NCBI GenBank assembly: GCA_022825825.1 | Contig: JAJDWA010000059.1 | Location: forward strand, 54,764-118,763 | Length of the DNA: 64,000 nt | Direction of reading: 5' to 3' | Source: Candidatus Poribacteria bacterium | GTDB lineage: Bacteria > Poribacteria > WGA-4E > WGA-3G | Part shown: positions 53,776 to 62,485 of the stretch, in pieces | Numbering within the stretch: position 1 is the stretch's first letter | Layout of the letters: every line of letters begins with the position of its first letter | Made by a program: the position numbers and the translations under genes | The notes under the pieces: model-generated | What the model saw: the letters and a program-made list of their open reading frames with translations, nothing else | Told to the model about the DNA's origin: nothing | Databases searched by the model: none

Positions 53776-54921
53776 CTATTCTTGAAATCCATTTGAGTTA
53801 GATGATTGCTTCACCGAAGTAGAATATAGTTGTATGGCACGTATAATAGCCTCAGCAAGTTCTGCGAGATGGTCAGGATTGGAAAGTTGTTTAGCATCAT
53901 CTATGTTCGATAGGTAGCCGAGTTCTAATAAAACAGCTGGCATGTGTACATCTGCCAAAGTGATTATAGGGAATTCAGTGATAACAATTGGGTCTTGAGC
54001 CAAAAAATTCAACTCTTTCCGTAGGATGTTGGCAAAATCCTTACTTTGCTTCAAAAAATTAACTTGGGTAATAATATTTAGGCGTTTTTTACCGAATACT
54101 GGCATGGAAGTAAATTTGGAACGAATCTGTCCGTTTGGATTGTTAATGTAAAGCCGCATTCCTTTGTGATGCGATGAGAAAGATGCATTACAATGCAGGC
54201 TAAGAAATAGCTGCCCCTGAGTACGATTAGCAGTTTGGGCACGTTGAATGAGGGTTTTATAGACATCTTGATCACGGGTTAGGTGGACTATAAACCCATG
54301 TCTTGCGCTAAGTGTTTTTATTTGTTTAGCAACAGTCAGAACAATCTCTTTTTCAAGAAGTCCATTGTGGCTTTTACAACCGAGGTTGTCTTCTCCGCCG
54401 TGGCCGGGATCAATAATGATTACCCACTCACGAGTCCCATCTGATGTTTCAAGAGCCGATGAGGTTTTTGGCATTATCTTGACCCGTTGAAGATTAGCGT
54501 TGTATAGTACCTCAACGTCATCAAGGTATTGCAATATCTTTTCAAAAAAATGAATAGGCAACATAGGTTGCCCTTGAATCGCTATCGGCGGCGCGGTGAG
54601 TGTGATAGTCTGTTTGCCGGAATCAATATTGACTGTTTTATTTTCCATCCGCAAACGGAGTTCCTTACCTTTTATTTTTAAGGTAAGTTGTTTTTTTGGA
54701 CTATGGTATAGATGTTTCATCTCCGGATCGAAGACGGTTTTGAGTGTTTCAACAGGCAGGTAAACTATATCTTGATGAAGTTTGAATTCCACTTCGGTGA
54801 GAATTTCGCCTTCACCATCAACAAAACGCACGGTAGATGCGTGGGCAATACCGTGCGTTACGGAGAGTAATATAACACTAAATACAAAAAGAGATAATAA
54901 CTCAAATGGGCGTAACCACAT
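53776..54921 (-). CDS. N-acetylmuramoyl-L-alanine amidase (AmiC type)
   Basis: 381-residue exported amidase. The signal peptide ends near THGIAHA, then a copper-amine-oxidase-N-like domain (PVETLKTVFDPEM; GQPMLPIHFFEKIL), then the amidase_3 domain with zinc ligands in IIDPGHGGED (His), NGLLEKEIVL (Glu) and LSLHCNA (His), and the catalytic Glu in VLLELGYLSN. It cuts stem peptides from peptidoglycan during cell separation. ATG 54921 is preferred; the longer start at 54954 would overlap the L25 gene. Confidence 0.9.
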   Translation of the reverse strand: MWLRPFELLSLFVFSVILLSVTHGIAHASTVRFVDGEGEILTEVEFKLHQDIVYLPVETLKTVFDPEMKHLYHSPKKQLTLKIKGKELRLRMENKTVNIDSGKQTITLTAPPIAIQGQPMLPIHFFEKILQYLDDVEVLYNANLQRVKIMPKTSSALETSDGTREWVIIIDPGHGGEDNLGCKSHNGLLEKEIVLTVAKQIKTLSARHGFIVHLTRDQDVYKTLIQRAQTANRTQGQLFLSLHCNASFSSHHKGMRLYINNPNGQIRSKFTSMPVFGKKRLNIITQVNFLKQSKDFANILRKELNFLAQDPIVITEFPIITLADVHMPAVLLELGYLSNIDDAKQLSNPDHLAELAEAIIRAIQLYSTSVKQSSNSNGFQE

Positions 54922-54928
54922 GTTAAAG

Positions 54929-55645
54929 TTATTCCGCGTCTTCGTCGTTACCACGTCTGCGTGAAATTACCTCGGGTTCGGTGCGTTCTTCAGCGTCAGC
55001 ATCTTCAGCGTCACCTTCTGCAGCTTCGCCTTCCTCACCTTCTTCGCCTTCCTCACCTTCTTCAGGTTCCTCAACTTCTTCAACTTGGACACGCGGCTGG
55101 CTGACGGAGACTATCATTCGCTGGAGTTCGTCTAACACTTCAATTTCATCATCAAGTTCTACGTCTTGGACGTAGATGATGTCGCCTATATCTAAGTTAG
55201 TCACGTCTACATTAATTTCATTTGGCATCAATGCGGGTAGACAATTAAGTGTTAGGGCACGGAGTGGAAATTCAATAACACCGCCTTCTTGTGCCCCAGC
55301 AGGTGTGCCTACCAAAACTATTGGCACAGCTGATGTTACAGGTTCATCTAAAGAGATTCGGATAAAATCTGCATGGAGCAAAACCCGCTTTTCAACTGGG
55401 TCCCGTTGAATCTCTTTGATAATGGCAGGTTCTGGGTTACCTTCGGTGATTTCCATATTTACGATAACGTTTTCACCATAAGTTCTGAGAAATTGTTTGA
55501 ATGCACGTTCATTGATTTGAAGCGCAACAGCATCCTGTTTACGTCCATATAGCACAGCAGGCACGTCACCTGCTCGTCGAATTGCCCGTGCGCTTTTCTT
55601 ACCGAAACTGCTTCGTTGTTGAACATTTAATTTTGCTTGCTGCAT
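54929..55645 (-). CDS. rplY: 50S ribosomal protein L25 (CTC form)
   Basis: 238-residue ribosomal protein that binds 5S rRNA. The L25 domain is residues 1-95 (RAIRRAGDVPAVLYGRK; FKQFLRTYGENVIV; KEIQRDPVEKRVLLHADFIRI), followed by the TL5/CTC C-terminal domain (LRALTLNCLPALMPNEINVDVTNLDIGD). The tail of about 50 residues is strongly acidic (Glu/Gly/Ala/Asp repeats), longer than usual. It lies between tRNA-Gln and the amidase gene on the same strand. Confidence 0.93.
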   Translation of the reverse strand: MQQAKLNVQQRSSFGKKSARAIRRAGDVPAVLYGRKQDAVALQINERAFKQFLRTYGENVIVNMEITEGNPEPAIIKEIQRDPVEKRVLLHADFIRISLDEPVTSAVPIVLVGTPAGAQEGGVIEFPLRALTLNCLPALMPNEINVDVTNLDIGDIIYVQDVELDDEIEVLDELQRMIVSVSQPRVQVEEVEEPEEGEEGEEGEEGEAAEGDAEDADAEERTEPEVISRRRGNDEDAE

Positions 55646-55681
55646 TTTGATCTTCTAAACCTTTTTTCTAAAAATAAAGAA

Positions 55682-55753
55682 CAGGGCGGGTAGGATTCGA
55701 ACCTACGCATGCAGGTTCCAAAGACCTGTGCCTTACCGCTTGGCCACCGCCCT
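55682..55753 (-). tRNA. tRNA-Gln (UUG)
   Basis: 72-base cloverleaf on the minus strand. The acceptor arms AGGGCGG and CCGCCCT pair over 7 bp. The D arm is GCCAAGCGGTAAGGC. The anticodon stem CAGGT/ACCTG encloses loop CTTTGGA with anticodon TTG (glutamine). The T arm is GTAGG-TTCGAAT-CCTAC. The discriminator is G and CCA is not encoded. It lies between ispE and rplY, probably transcribed with them. Confidence 0.95.
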
Positions 55754-55757
55754 TCAA

Positions 55758-56645
55758 TTATTGAATACGCACACCAGCAGGATAGGTTACTGTGGTTGTG
55801 CAAAAACTGACGTTATTTTTGAAGAATGATTCGCATCGCTGTGCTTCAGTGATGTTTTCCATCACAGCAAACAACGTAGCACCACTTCCCGACATGAGGG
55901 CACCAAAGCACCCTGCCTGTGTAGACAACTGCGTTTTTAGCACAGCCAATTCGGGATGTTTAGAAAAAACTGGCACTTCAAGGAGATTGTACAGGTTTTT
56001 TCCAATACCGACTAAATCACCCTTCTCAATACAAGTCTTTATAATTATACTTTCTTTTTTCTCTTTTGTCAAGGTAATGTCCAAATTTTTGAATATGTCT
56101 GCGGTTGAAATCGCGATGCCTGGGTTGATAAGGACAAGTGGGACATCGGATAACGCGGGTAGTGGGGTTAAAATGTCGCCTATACCGGTGCCGAAAGCAG
56201 CACCTCCATGTAAACAGAATGGAATATCCGCTCCTAATTGTGCGCCGATTTCCATGAGCACACTTTCTGATAACCCTAACGCGTATAGTTCATTTACACC
56301 ATAAAGAACGGCAGCAGCGTTTGCACTGCCACCTGCAAGTCCTGCAGCCACAGGAATTCGTTTGTGAATTTGTATCTCAAGCCCTCTGAATCCGCCAACT
56401 ATATCACTAAGGGATTGCGCTGCACGGTATGCTAAATTTCGAGCATCTTGAGGGACATCTGGATGATCACACTGGATCGTAATTCCTGCCTTTGTCCGTT
56501 CGCGAAGAATGACCTCATCATGCAGACCTATAGAGTGGAAAACCGTTTCAAGGTTATGATAGTCATCCTCTCGTTTGCCGACAACATTCAGATAAAGGTT
56601 GATCTTGGCATGGGCGCGAACCCGTAAAGTTTTGGGTTTGTTCAT
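55758..56645 (-). CDS. ispE: 4-diphosphocytidyl-2-C-methyl-D-erythritol kinase
   Basis: 295-residue GHMP kinase of the MEP isoprenoid pathway, which phosphorylates CDP-methylerythritol. AHAKINLYLNVVGKREDDYHNLETVF contains the catalytic Lys region, PVAAGLAGGSANAAAVL the ATP glycine loop, and GALMSGSGATLFAV the third GHMP motif. It overlaps the upstream lipoprotein gene by 4 bases and is followed by tRNA-Gln. Typical length. Confidence 0.94.
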   Translation of the reverse strand: MNKPKTLRVRAHAKINLYLNVVGKREDDYHNLETVFHSIGLHDEVILRERTKAGITIQCDHPDVPQDARNLAYRAAQSLSDIVGGFRGLEIQIHKRIPVAAGLAGGSANAAAVLYGVNELYALGLSESVLMEIGAQLGADIPFCLHGGAAFGTGIGDILTPLPALSDVPLVLINPGIAISTADIFKNLDITLTKEKKESIIIKTCIEKGDLVGIGKNLYNLLEVPVFSKHPELAVLKTQLSTQAGCFGALMSGSGATLFAVMENITEAQRCESFFKNNVSFCTTTVTYPAGVRIQ

Positions 56646-57496
56646 TCAGAAACATCTGTCTCCGCGAGTTCGGATAACGGGATAATTTCCATATCTTCAG
56701 TTAGGAACGGTTCGATATCAAACCTGCTGTCCTCAATTTTAATGTTCAATTGGACTTGTCCCATTTTCACAACTACTCGTGTCTTCTCTATTGGACGTTC
56801 TATTTCAACCTTGTGAGGTCTAAGAATGCCATCAACTTCTCGATAATTTGAAAAAGCAACACTTTGCTGAAGGCGTCCCTCTTTATCATTGATACGCCAC
56901 TCAGTAACACGCGGCTCATCGTTTTCCACAAGGAGTGTAATAGTCTCTGTATGCCCAGCCTCAACGCCGGGGCGAGTAACGGTGAACTTTTGCCTGGAAC
57001 CTGTTATTTTCAGTTTTTCGGTGCGTCCATCAAGAAACGGATTTGCAAAGATCGCACTGAGCACATCTGATACGCGTAGATCAATCCCAAAGATTTTTCG
57101 TAAAACACCATCAGATAACTCGCCTAAATATCCCTTCTGTTCATCAAGCATAACAAGCAGGAATTGATTTCTGTTTGCAATTGCGACACCTTTTGTTTCA
57201 TTGAAACCGCCCAAGGCTTGTATATGGAGGAGTTCACCATCCTCAGATTTCTTATACCATAACAATTCGCGCAGTTCTTCCGGATCACGGTCGGCTTCCT
57301 GAATCGTCACCATCATCTTAGTAGTTTTTAGAGATTCGGTTAGATCATATCTCGCTTGGAGCGTTTCTAAGTGCGAAGAAAATTCCGACATTTTTTCGGG
57401 AGAGGGGTCGATGCCGGAGGTTTTTACACTGCAACCAATAATTATTATCAACACTGAGAAAAACATGGAGAAACCGATAGTCAGATGATTTCTCAT
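56642..57496 (-). CDS. LolA-like/DUF4292-type lipoprotein
   Basis: 284-residue protein with a signal peptide ending in a lipobox (IIIIGCSV). The mature part alternates strands and turns (KMMVTIQEADRDPEELRELLWYKKSEDGELLHIQALGGF; ITGSRQKFTVTRPGV), a LolA/LppX-like incomplete beta barrel, perhaps binding lipids. The match to DUF4292 is by general shape only. Its ATG abuts the argD stop codon (TAAATG), with GAGG inside argD as ribosome site, and it overlaps ispE by 4 bases. Confidence 0.68.
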   Translation of the reverse strand: MRNHLTIGFSMFFSVLIIIIGCSVKTSGIDPSPEKMSEFSSHLETLQARYDLTESLKTTKMMVTIQEADRDPEELRELLWYKKSEDGELLHIQALGGFNETKGVAIANRNQFLLVMLDEQKGYLGELSDGVLRKIFGIDLRVSDVLSAIFANPFLDGRTEKLKITGSRQKFTVTRPGVEAGHTETITLLVENDEPRVTEWRINDKEGRLQQSVAFSNYREVDGILRPHKVEIERPIEKTRVVVKMGQVQLNIKIEDSRFDIEPFLTEDMEIIPLSELAETDVSE

Positions 57497-58687
57497 TTAG
57501 AAGACCTCTGACATCGATTTTTCAACGATATTCACCGCTTCTTCAACATGACCAGCGTTGATATTAAGCGGCGGCAAGAATCGGAGAACATAATCGTTGG
57601 TGCAGATAGTGACTAACCCGTTTTCAATACATTTAGTTGCAAGTGGTTTGGCATCCTCTTCCAGGACGAGTCCCCGGAGCAAACCTTTGCCACGGACCTC
57701 TTTAATTGGATACTCACCTTTGAGTTCCATGAGACCGCCAGCGAGATAATTCCCCATTTTAACAGCATTTACTGCAAGATTTTCTTCAAGTATAGTTTCT
57801 ATCGTTGCCACTGCTGCAGCGGAGGATAAGAAATTACCGCCGAATGTTGCTGCGTGGGTACCGGGCACAAAACTTTCGGCTACGTGCTGTTTAGCTAACA
57901 TTGCACCGATCGGTACACCGCTACCGAGAGCCTTTGCCATTGTAATCACATCTGGCACAACTCCGTAGCTTTGATAGCCGAAAAATGTGCCTAATCTGCC
58001 CATCGCTGTTTGCACTTCGTCAAAGATAAGCAAAAGATTATGTTTGTCGCAAAGTTCACGTAATCCTTGTAAATAACCATCGCTTGGGATATTTACACCG
58101 CCTTCGGACTGAATCGGCTCAACTAAAATGGCACAAGTTTTTGCGCTGATAGCAGCTTCGGTTGCCTCAAGATCATCAAACGGAACGTATTTAAAGCCCT
58201 CAAGCATCGGTTCAAACCCGACGTGATATTTTGTCTGGGCTGTGGCAGTAATCGTCGCCATTGTTCTGCCATGAAATGAATTGTCCATCGTGATGATTTC
58301 ATAAGCGTCTGTTCTACCACTGTCTTTAGCAAATTTTCGCGCTATTTTAATCGCTGCTTCATTCGCCTCCGCCCCACTGTTGCAGAAGAAACACTGGTCC
58401 ATATCTGAATTATCAATCAATAGTTTCGCCAATTCTGCCTGTGGTTGTATGTAGTAGAGATTAGAGGTATGCAGCAAACTACCTGCTTGCTCACGGATAG
58501 CGGCGACAACTTTGGGGTGCGCATGCCCTAATCCGTTGACAGCTAAGCCTCCTAAAAAATCGAGATATTTTTTGCCATCTGCATCCCATAGATAGGGTCC
58601 CTCACCCTTAACGAATGCAAGACCTCTGTCTCCGTAAGTGTTAATAATATATTTTGTTGCCATTGCTTTTATGTCAGTTGTTGTCAT
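57497..58687 (-). CDS. argD: Acetylornithine/ornithine class III aminotransferase
   Basis: 396-residue PLP enzyme. Conserved FLGGLAVNGLGHAHPKV, FFCNSGAEANEAAIKIARK, SFHGRTMATITAT, LLIFDEVQTAMGRLG and TMAKALGSGVPIGAML (PLP Lys) identify the ArgD group, which transaminates acetylornithine in arginine synthesis; related succinyl-diaminopimelate use is possible. ATG 58687 is chosen because AAGGAGAAA precedes it; a longer start would add 30 residues without a family counterpart. It heads a run with the lipoprotein gene and ispE. Confidence 0.93.
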   Translation of the reverse strand: MTTTDIKAMATKYIINTYGDRGLAFVKGEGPYLWDADGKKYLDFLGGLAVNGLGHAHPKVVAAIREQAGSLLHTSNLYYIQPQAELAKLLIDNSDMDQCFFCNSGAEANEAAIKIARKFAKDSGRTDAYEIITMDNSFHGRTMATITATAQTKYHVGFEPMLEGFKYVPFDDLEATEAAISAKTCAILVEPIQSEGGVNIPSDGYLQGLRELCDKHNLLLIFDEVQTAMGRLGTFFGYQSYGVVPDVITMAKALGSGVPIGAMLAKQHVAESFVPGTHAATFGGNFLSSAAAVATIETILEENLAVNAVKMGNYLAGGLMELKGEYPIKEVRGKGLLRGLVLEEDAKPLATKCIENGLVTICTNDYVLRFLPPLNINAGHVEEAVNIVEKSMSEVF

Positions 58688-58781
58688 AAGTGTTTCTCCT
58701 TGTTGGTTTGAGGTGGTTGTGATTTGAAACGCTTCTGAAAATGTTAGGTTTTGCTTGTGTACAACCCAGCTACGCAATAAA

Positions 58782-59423
58782 TCAACCTACGATCACTTTT
58801 CTAAATGTAAGTGATACCCGCCGCTGACGTGGATATTTGACACCATCCCACATATCTGATTTTCTGATGGGAATCTCATGTAACCAGTTGTATCTTGCTT
58901 CATCACTCAGGACGACAAGACTTCCTGGATCTAACAGTACCGGATACTTTTTGGTTTTGTCTAACTTGTATGTGAAATTCATTATACAACTGGATCCCAA
59001 GCTTAAAGAGGCTATTGTATCCTGAAAACAGGGTTCACAATCAATATGCGCGGATATCCCCTGCCCAGGTAGGTATTCATTCACAATCACCTGATCCGCT
59101 ACTTTTGGCATGTAACCTTTTTCATACAATTCTAAGCTTATATCTTTCAGCCATTCTGGTAATTCGCCAATACGCATATCATAGTTCACTTTCCGCGCTT
59201 TGTAGTCATACTTAAAACCGTAATGTTGAACGCGACGCTTTAAATCTTTAAGCCAAAGTCCTTTGTCCACCTGTGCTAATAATTGAGACTGTTCATCCTC
59301 AGTAATATAGTTTTCTTTATACCGCAGTCCTGGGATATTCCTAATCAATACCTCTTTTTTTTCATTAGATTGTTGAGGTATTTGCTTGTCTTCCGGCAGT
59401 AATGATAATTGGGTTGCTTCCAT
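58782..59423 (-). CDS. AlkB-like 2-oxoglutarate/Fe(II) dioxygenase
   Basis: 213-residue AlkB-family protein. H126-I-D128 and H182 bind iron; R202 and R208 (RRVSLTFRK) bind 2-oxoglutarate and stabilise it. NEYLPGQGISAHIDCEPCF and PGSLVVLSDEARYNWLHEI follow the AlkB order, nearest the ALKBH2/3-like or RNA-demethylase groups. It may reverse alkylation in nucleic acids, complementing the AlkD-like glycosylase at 33 kb, or modify another target. It lies near a methyltransferase-like gene on the same strand. Confidence 0.88.
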   Translation of the reverse strand: MEATQLSLLPEDKQIPQQSNEKKEVLIRNIPGLRYKENYITEDEQSQLLAQVDKGLWLKDLKRRVQHYGFKYDYKARKVNYDMRIGELPEWLKDISLELYEKGYMPKVADQVIVNEYLPGQGISAHIDCEPCFQDTIASLSLGSSCIMNFTYKLDKTKKYPVLLDPGSLVVLSDEARYNWLHEIPIRKSDMWDGVKYPRQRRVSLTFRKVIVG

Positions 59424-59443
59424 GTCCGAACTCCTTTAAATGT

Positions 59444-60355
59444 TTACCAATTGTATATTATATCATATCTCACATTATGGTTTCGGTGCACTGTTCTTTC
59501 TATTAATAACCGTTGATAATTAATGGTTACCGTATCATTTTGAATGGAAGAATTAAGTCCGTGAATCACTTTCACTTCATTTCTTAGTTTATGCCAATGT
59601 AAATGCGCTCTTTGGAACTTTGGTGGATTCTGATATACCAGGCAAATTTTATACTCAGAAGATACTTGCACTGCATCGTGGATCACATTAATAAAACTTC
59701 TAATGTCTCCTTTAAACGTATTTGGAGCAAGGACATAACAGAAATTAAATATTATCAATGTATCGCCTGCATTACCCCTCACAATATTTTTTAATAACTC
59801 GGGCACTACTTCGTAATTCTGTTTTAAAAAGATACTTTTGAAGAAAGGACTACCATTGTCGACAGGGCTATATTTGTTGATTTCCGATGCCTTATTAAGC
59901 ATGTTTTGTGATATGTCAATTCCTATATAAGTGATGTCACGCCGATATGCTGCATCCCAAAAAGCAATACCTGAAGTTAAAGGACCACAACCATAGTCAA
60001 TAAACACTATGTGTTTGCTTTCGCTTAGGACTCTATGTGACATGAGGTGTGCCTTGTAAATGTGATAACTACTATAAAGGTGCATCGGCATATAGCGGAC
60101 ACAATAGAACAAAACCTTATCTTCTGGGGTAAAAACTCCAAATCGTTCATCAGTAGTCGGAACATTAAAATCGGTACTCCCTTGTTTCAAAATTTTTTTA
60201 CTTAGGCGTTCTATTTCTATGAAATTACGTGTATCGTACAGTTCTGCGATGTCCGGCCGTCTGTTTCTAAATGGTAGGATTATCTGTCGCTCTAATAATA
60301 ATTGGAGGCTCTCACCTGGACTGTAGTATTCACCACTTTTTAAGTATATATACAT
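59444..60355 (-). CDS. SAM methyltransferase-like protein
   Basis: 303-residue protein. IVFIDYGCGPLTSGIAFWD is a class I AdoMet-binding motif (motif I), and DITYIGIDISQNML supplies motif II. The rest (VPELLKNIVRGNAGDTLIIFNFCYVLAPN) follows the Rossmann pattern. The N-terminal 120 residues are not recognised. The substrate is unknown. The AlkB-like gene follows 20 bases downstream on the same strand, so they may be co-transcribed. Not a clear member of any named group. Confidence 0.72.
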   Translation of the reverse strand: MYIYLKSGEYYSPGESLQLLLERQIILPFRNRRPDIAELYDTRNFIEIERLSKKILKQGSTDFNVPTTDERFGVFTPEDKVLFYCVRYMPMHLYSSYHIYKAHLMSHRVLSESKHIVFIDYGCGPLTSGIAFWDAAYRRDITYIGIDISQNMLNKASEINKYSPVDNGSPFFKSIFLKQNYEVVPELLKNIVRGNAGDTLIIFNFCYVLAPNTFKGDIRSFINVIHDAVQVSSEYKICLVYQNPPKFQRAHLHWHKLRNEVKVIHGLNSSIQNDTVTINYQRLLIERTVHRNHNVRYDIIYNW

Positions 60356-60420
60356 GTATTGATTGCCTTTAGTATATTAGATCGACTGGTAAATGTCTGT
60401 TATAAGCTTACCATGAATCT

Positions 60421-61554
60421 TTACCAATTTGTATAAGAACCGTCCTCGCGTTGATAGCCATGGGGTGGCGTGTACTCTTGTGTTGACACGTTAGTAAATG
60501 CTTCCTCGTTGAATTCAATGCCGAGTCCTGGCAATTCAGGTGGCAAGAGATAACCCGATTCAAACGGTACTTGGACGGGAAAAACATCGGTCAGTGAAGA
60601 CATCGGCGCACGCGGAAGCTCCTGCACACCAACGAGAGATGATGCTAAACAGAGATGTAGGCATGCTGCAGTGGAAACAGGACCGAGCGGGTTGTGCGGT
60701 GCCAAATGGATATAATGTGTTTCGCACCAACCAGCAATCTTACGCGCTTCAGTCAATCCACCAGCAATACAGAGGTCAACACGGCAGTAGTCTATCAGGT
60801 CTTCTTCTATGACTTCGCGGAAACTCCACTTACTATCAAATTGTTCACCGACAGCGATTGGTACAGACGTTTGTTGACGCAACCTTCTGAGACTCGCTGG
60901 GTTTTCACTTCGCAGCGGATCCTCAATGAAAAACGGATTGTAAGGTTCAACCTTGTTACAAAATTCAATGCTATCCGCTGGATCAAGACGGGTATGCACA
61001 TCAACGAGTATATTTATGTCATCACCGAATGCTTCGCGTACTGCTTGCACCTCTTCCAATCCGAATTGCACAGCACGTCTCGGTTCAAACGCGCCTGTAC
61101 CTGTCCTATCAGCCAAACCCCATCGTACAAATTTCCATCCAGCTTCGTATGTTTGCTGGCAACTCTCAACAAGTGCGTCAATAGTGCTACCACCGTTGTG
61201 CGGATAGCAGACAACTTTGTCTCTGGTACGTCCACCTAACAGTTCATAGACGGGAACGTTTAGTGCTTTTCCTTTGATGTCCCACAAGGCGATATCTACA
61301 GCACTGACTGCAGCAGACTGAACAACACCGCCTGGAAAAAACCCACCACGAAACATGACCTGCCACAGATGCTCAATCTGAAACGGATTTGCACCGATGA
61401 GGAAAGGTTCAAACGAGCGTACAACTTCTGCTAAGGCAAGGGCGCGGCGTCTTATGCCGCCTTCACCGACACCGTATATCCCCGCATCAGTCTCTACTTT
61501 GACGAAGAAATGTCCAGATGATGAAACAAAAGGTTTGACATTGGTAATTTTCAT
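60421..61554 (-). CDS. D-galactonate-dehydratase-like enolase-superfamily enzyme
   Basis: 377-residue enolase-superfamily dehydratase. Metal ligands D185 (VDVH), E211 (IEDP) and E237 (VGEQ); H187 and H287 (APHNPLGPV) as in D-galactonate and related acid-sugar dehydratases. ALWDIKGKALNVPVYELLGG is the family block. ATG 61554 is preferred because GAGG lies upstream and the family starts MKIT; a longer start would add 26 residues overlapping the PhyH gene. It is the last gene of a dehydrogenase-PhyH-dehydratase unit. Confidence 0.88.
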   Translation of the reverse strand: MKITNVKPFVSSSGHFFVKVETDAGIYGVGEGGIRRRALALAEVVRSFEPFLIGANPFQIEHLWQVMFRGGFFPGGVVQSAAVSAVDIALWDIKGKALNVPVYELLGGRTRDKVVCYPHNGGSTIDALVESCQQTYEAGWKFVRWGLADRTGTGAFEPRRAVQFGLEEVQAVREAFGDDINILVDVHTRLDPADSIEFCNKVEPYNPFFIEDPLRSENPASLRRLRQQTSVPIAVGEQFDSKWSFREVIEEDLIDYCRVDLCIAGGLTEARKIAGWCETHYIHLAPHNPLGPVSTAACLHLCLASSLVGVQELPRAPMSSLTDVFPVQVPFESGYLLPPELPGLGIEFNEEAFTNVSTQEYTPPHGYQREDGSYTNW

Positions 61555-61595
61555 AAGGACCTCATTATGTAGATCAGATATGCGATGCAATGTAA

Positions 61596-62402
61596 TTACA
61601 CCGCATCTAAAGCAGGCGTATTGTCCTGACAATACACCGGCCGGAAAAGCGTTTTACGTTTAAACGGCATCTCTTCAACATGTTTCGGGTGCGGTTCCCA
61701 TCTGTGCCATTTATTGCCAACAGTATTGTAGCAGCTAAAAATAGCAACACGGTCATGATTTCCATCTGTCCATTTTGCACCGGTATGTGTAATCGCCTCC
61801 GTAAAAACCAGCATTGAACCAGCAGGACAACTGTAATCCTCCCACAATGGCGAATTTCGGTCTGCGGTTGATTGGGGTGCGGGGAATGCACCTTTGTGAC
61901 TTCCTGTCAGGAACATTGTTCCACCACCGCGCTCTTTAACAGGGTTCAATTCCCACACAACCCGTGTTAAACCACTGTGTGCCTTATCGTGATGCAAATG
62001 ATAGGTATGTGAATTGCCGGGGAAATTGAGCATGCCACGTCCACCGTGCGGACGGAAGTTATCGTGTCCGTTTCCGCGAATTGTAAGGAACGAGCCTTCT
62101 AATCGGAAACCGTAGCAGTTTTCATTGGCATAGCCGGATGTCAAAAATTCGTTCATGAAACCGAAGACAACTGGATGGTCGGTGAGCGTCTCTAACGGAC
62201 CACCTATAGATGAACGATGATGTTCTGGAATAGATTCCGAATCCTGTTGAAGTTGATAACAGAACTCGCGCATCTCTTTGGTTTCTGTTTCACTTAACAC
62301 ACCGGGAAACAGAAGCCATCCACGTGTATCAAAGAGGAAACGTTGCTCCTCTGTCAACGGTATTGGTGATAAGTTGTCAGCATTTGTTGTAGGATTTGGC
62401 AT
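61596..62402 (-). CDS. PhyH-family dioxygenase-like protein, HGG subfamily
   Basis: 268-residue protein. RPHGGRG gives H119-G120-G121 where His-x-Asp is expected; distal H206 (TEAITHTGAKW) and R218 follow. TGSHKG is the family turn. A nearby HHDK (H137, D139) could be an alternative iron site, but the paralogue at 1025 has no such residues. The shared numbering shows that both belong to one subfamily. It lies between a Gfo/Idh dehydrogenase and an acid-sugar dehydratase, which suggests it modifies an intermediate of that pathway. Confidence 0.84.
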   Translation of the reverse strand: MPNPTTNADNLSPIPLTEEQRFLFDTRGWLLFPGVLSETETKEMREFCYQLQQDSESIPEHHRSSIGGPLETLTDHPVVFGFMNEFLTSGYANENCYGFRLEGSFLTIRGNGHDNFRPHGGRGMLNFPGNSHTYHLHHDKAHSGLTRVVWELNPVKERGGGTMFLTGSHKGAFPAPQSTADRNSPLWEDYSCPAGSMLVFTEAITHTGAKWTDGNHDRVAIFSCYNTVGNKWHRWEPHPKHVEEMPFKRKTLFRPVYCQDNTPALDAV

Positions 62403-62485
62403 AAGATTCTCTCGCTATAACATTCCACCTCATAAGGCGAATTTCTTTGTTTTAATTTCTACATTTTAAGGATGCTTTTATGTCT

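Noticed and set aside
55792..56304. 170-codon plus-strand frame opposite ispE
   Set aside because: Antisense of ispE, which has complete GHMP kinase motifs; no ribosome site.
60694..61239. 181-codon plus-strand frame opposite the dehydratase
   Set aside because: Antisense of an enzyme with all its metal ligands intact.
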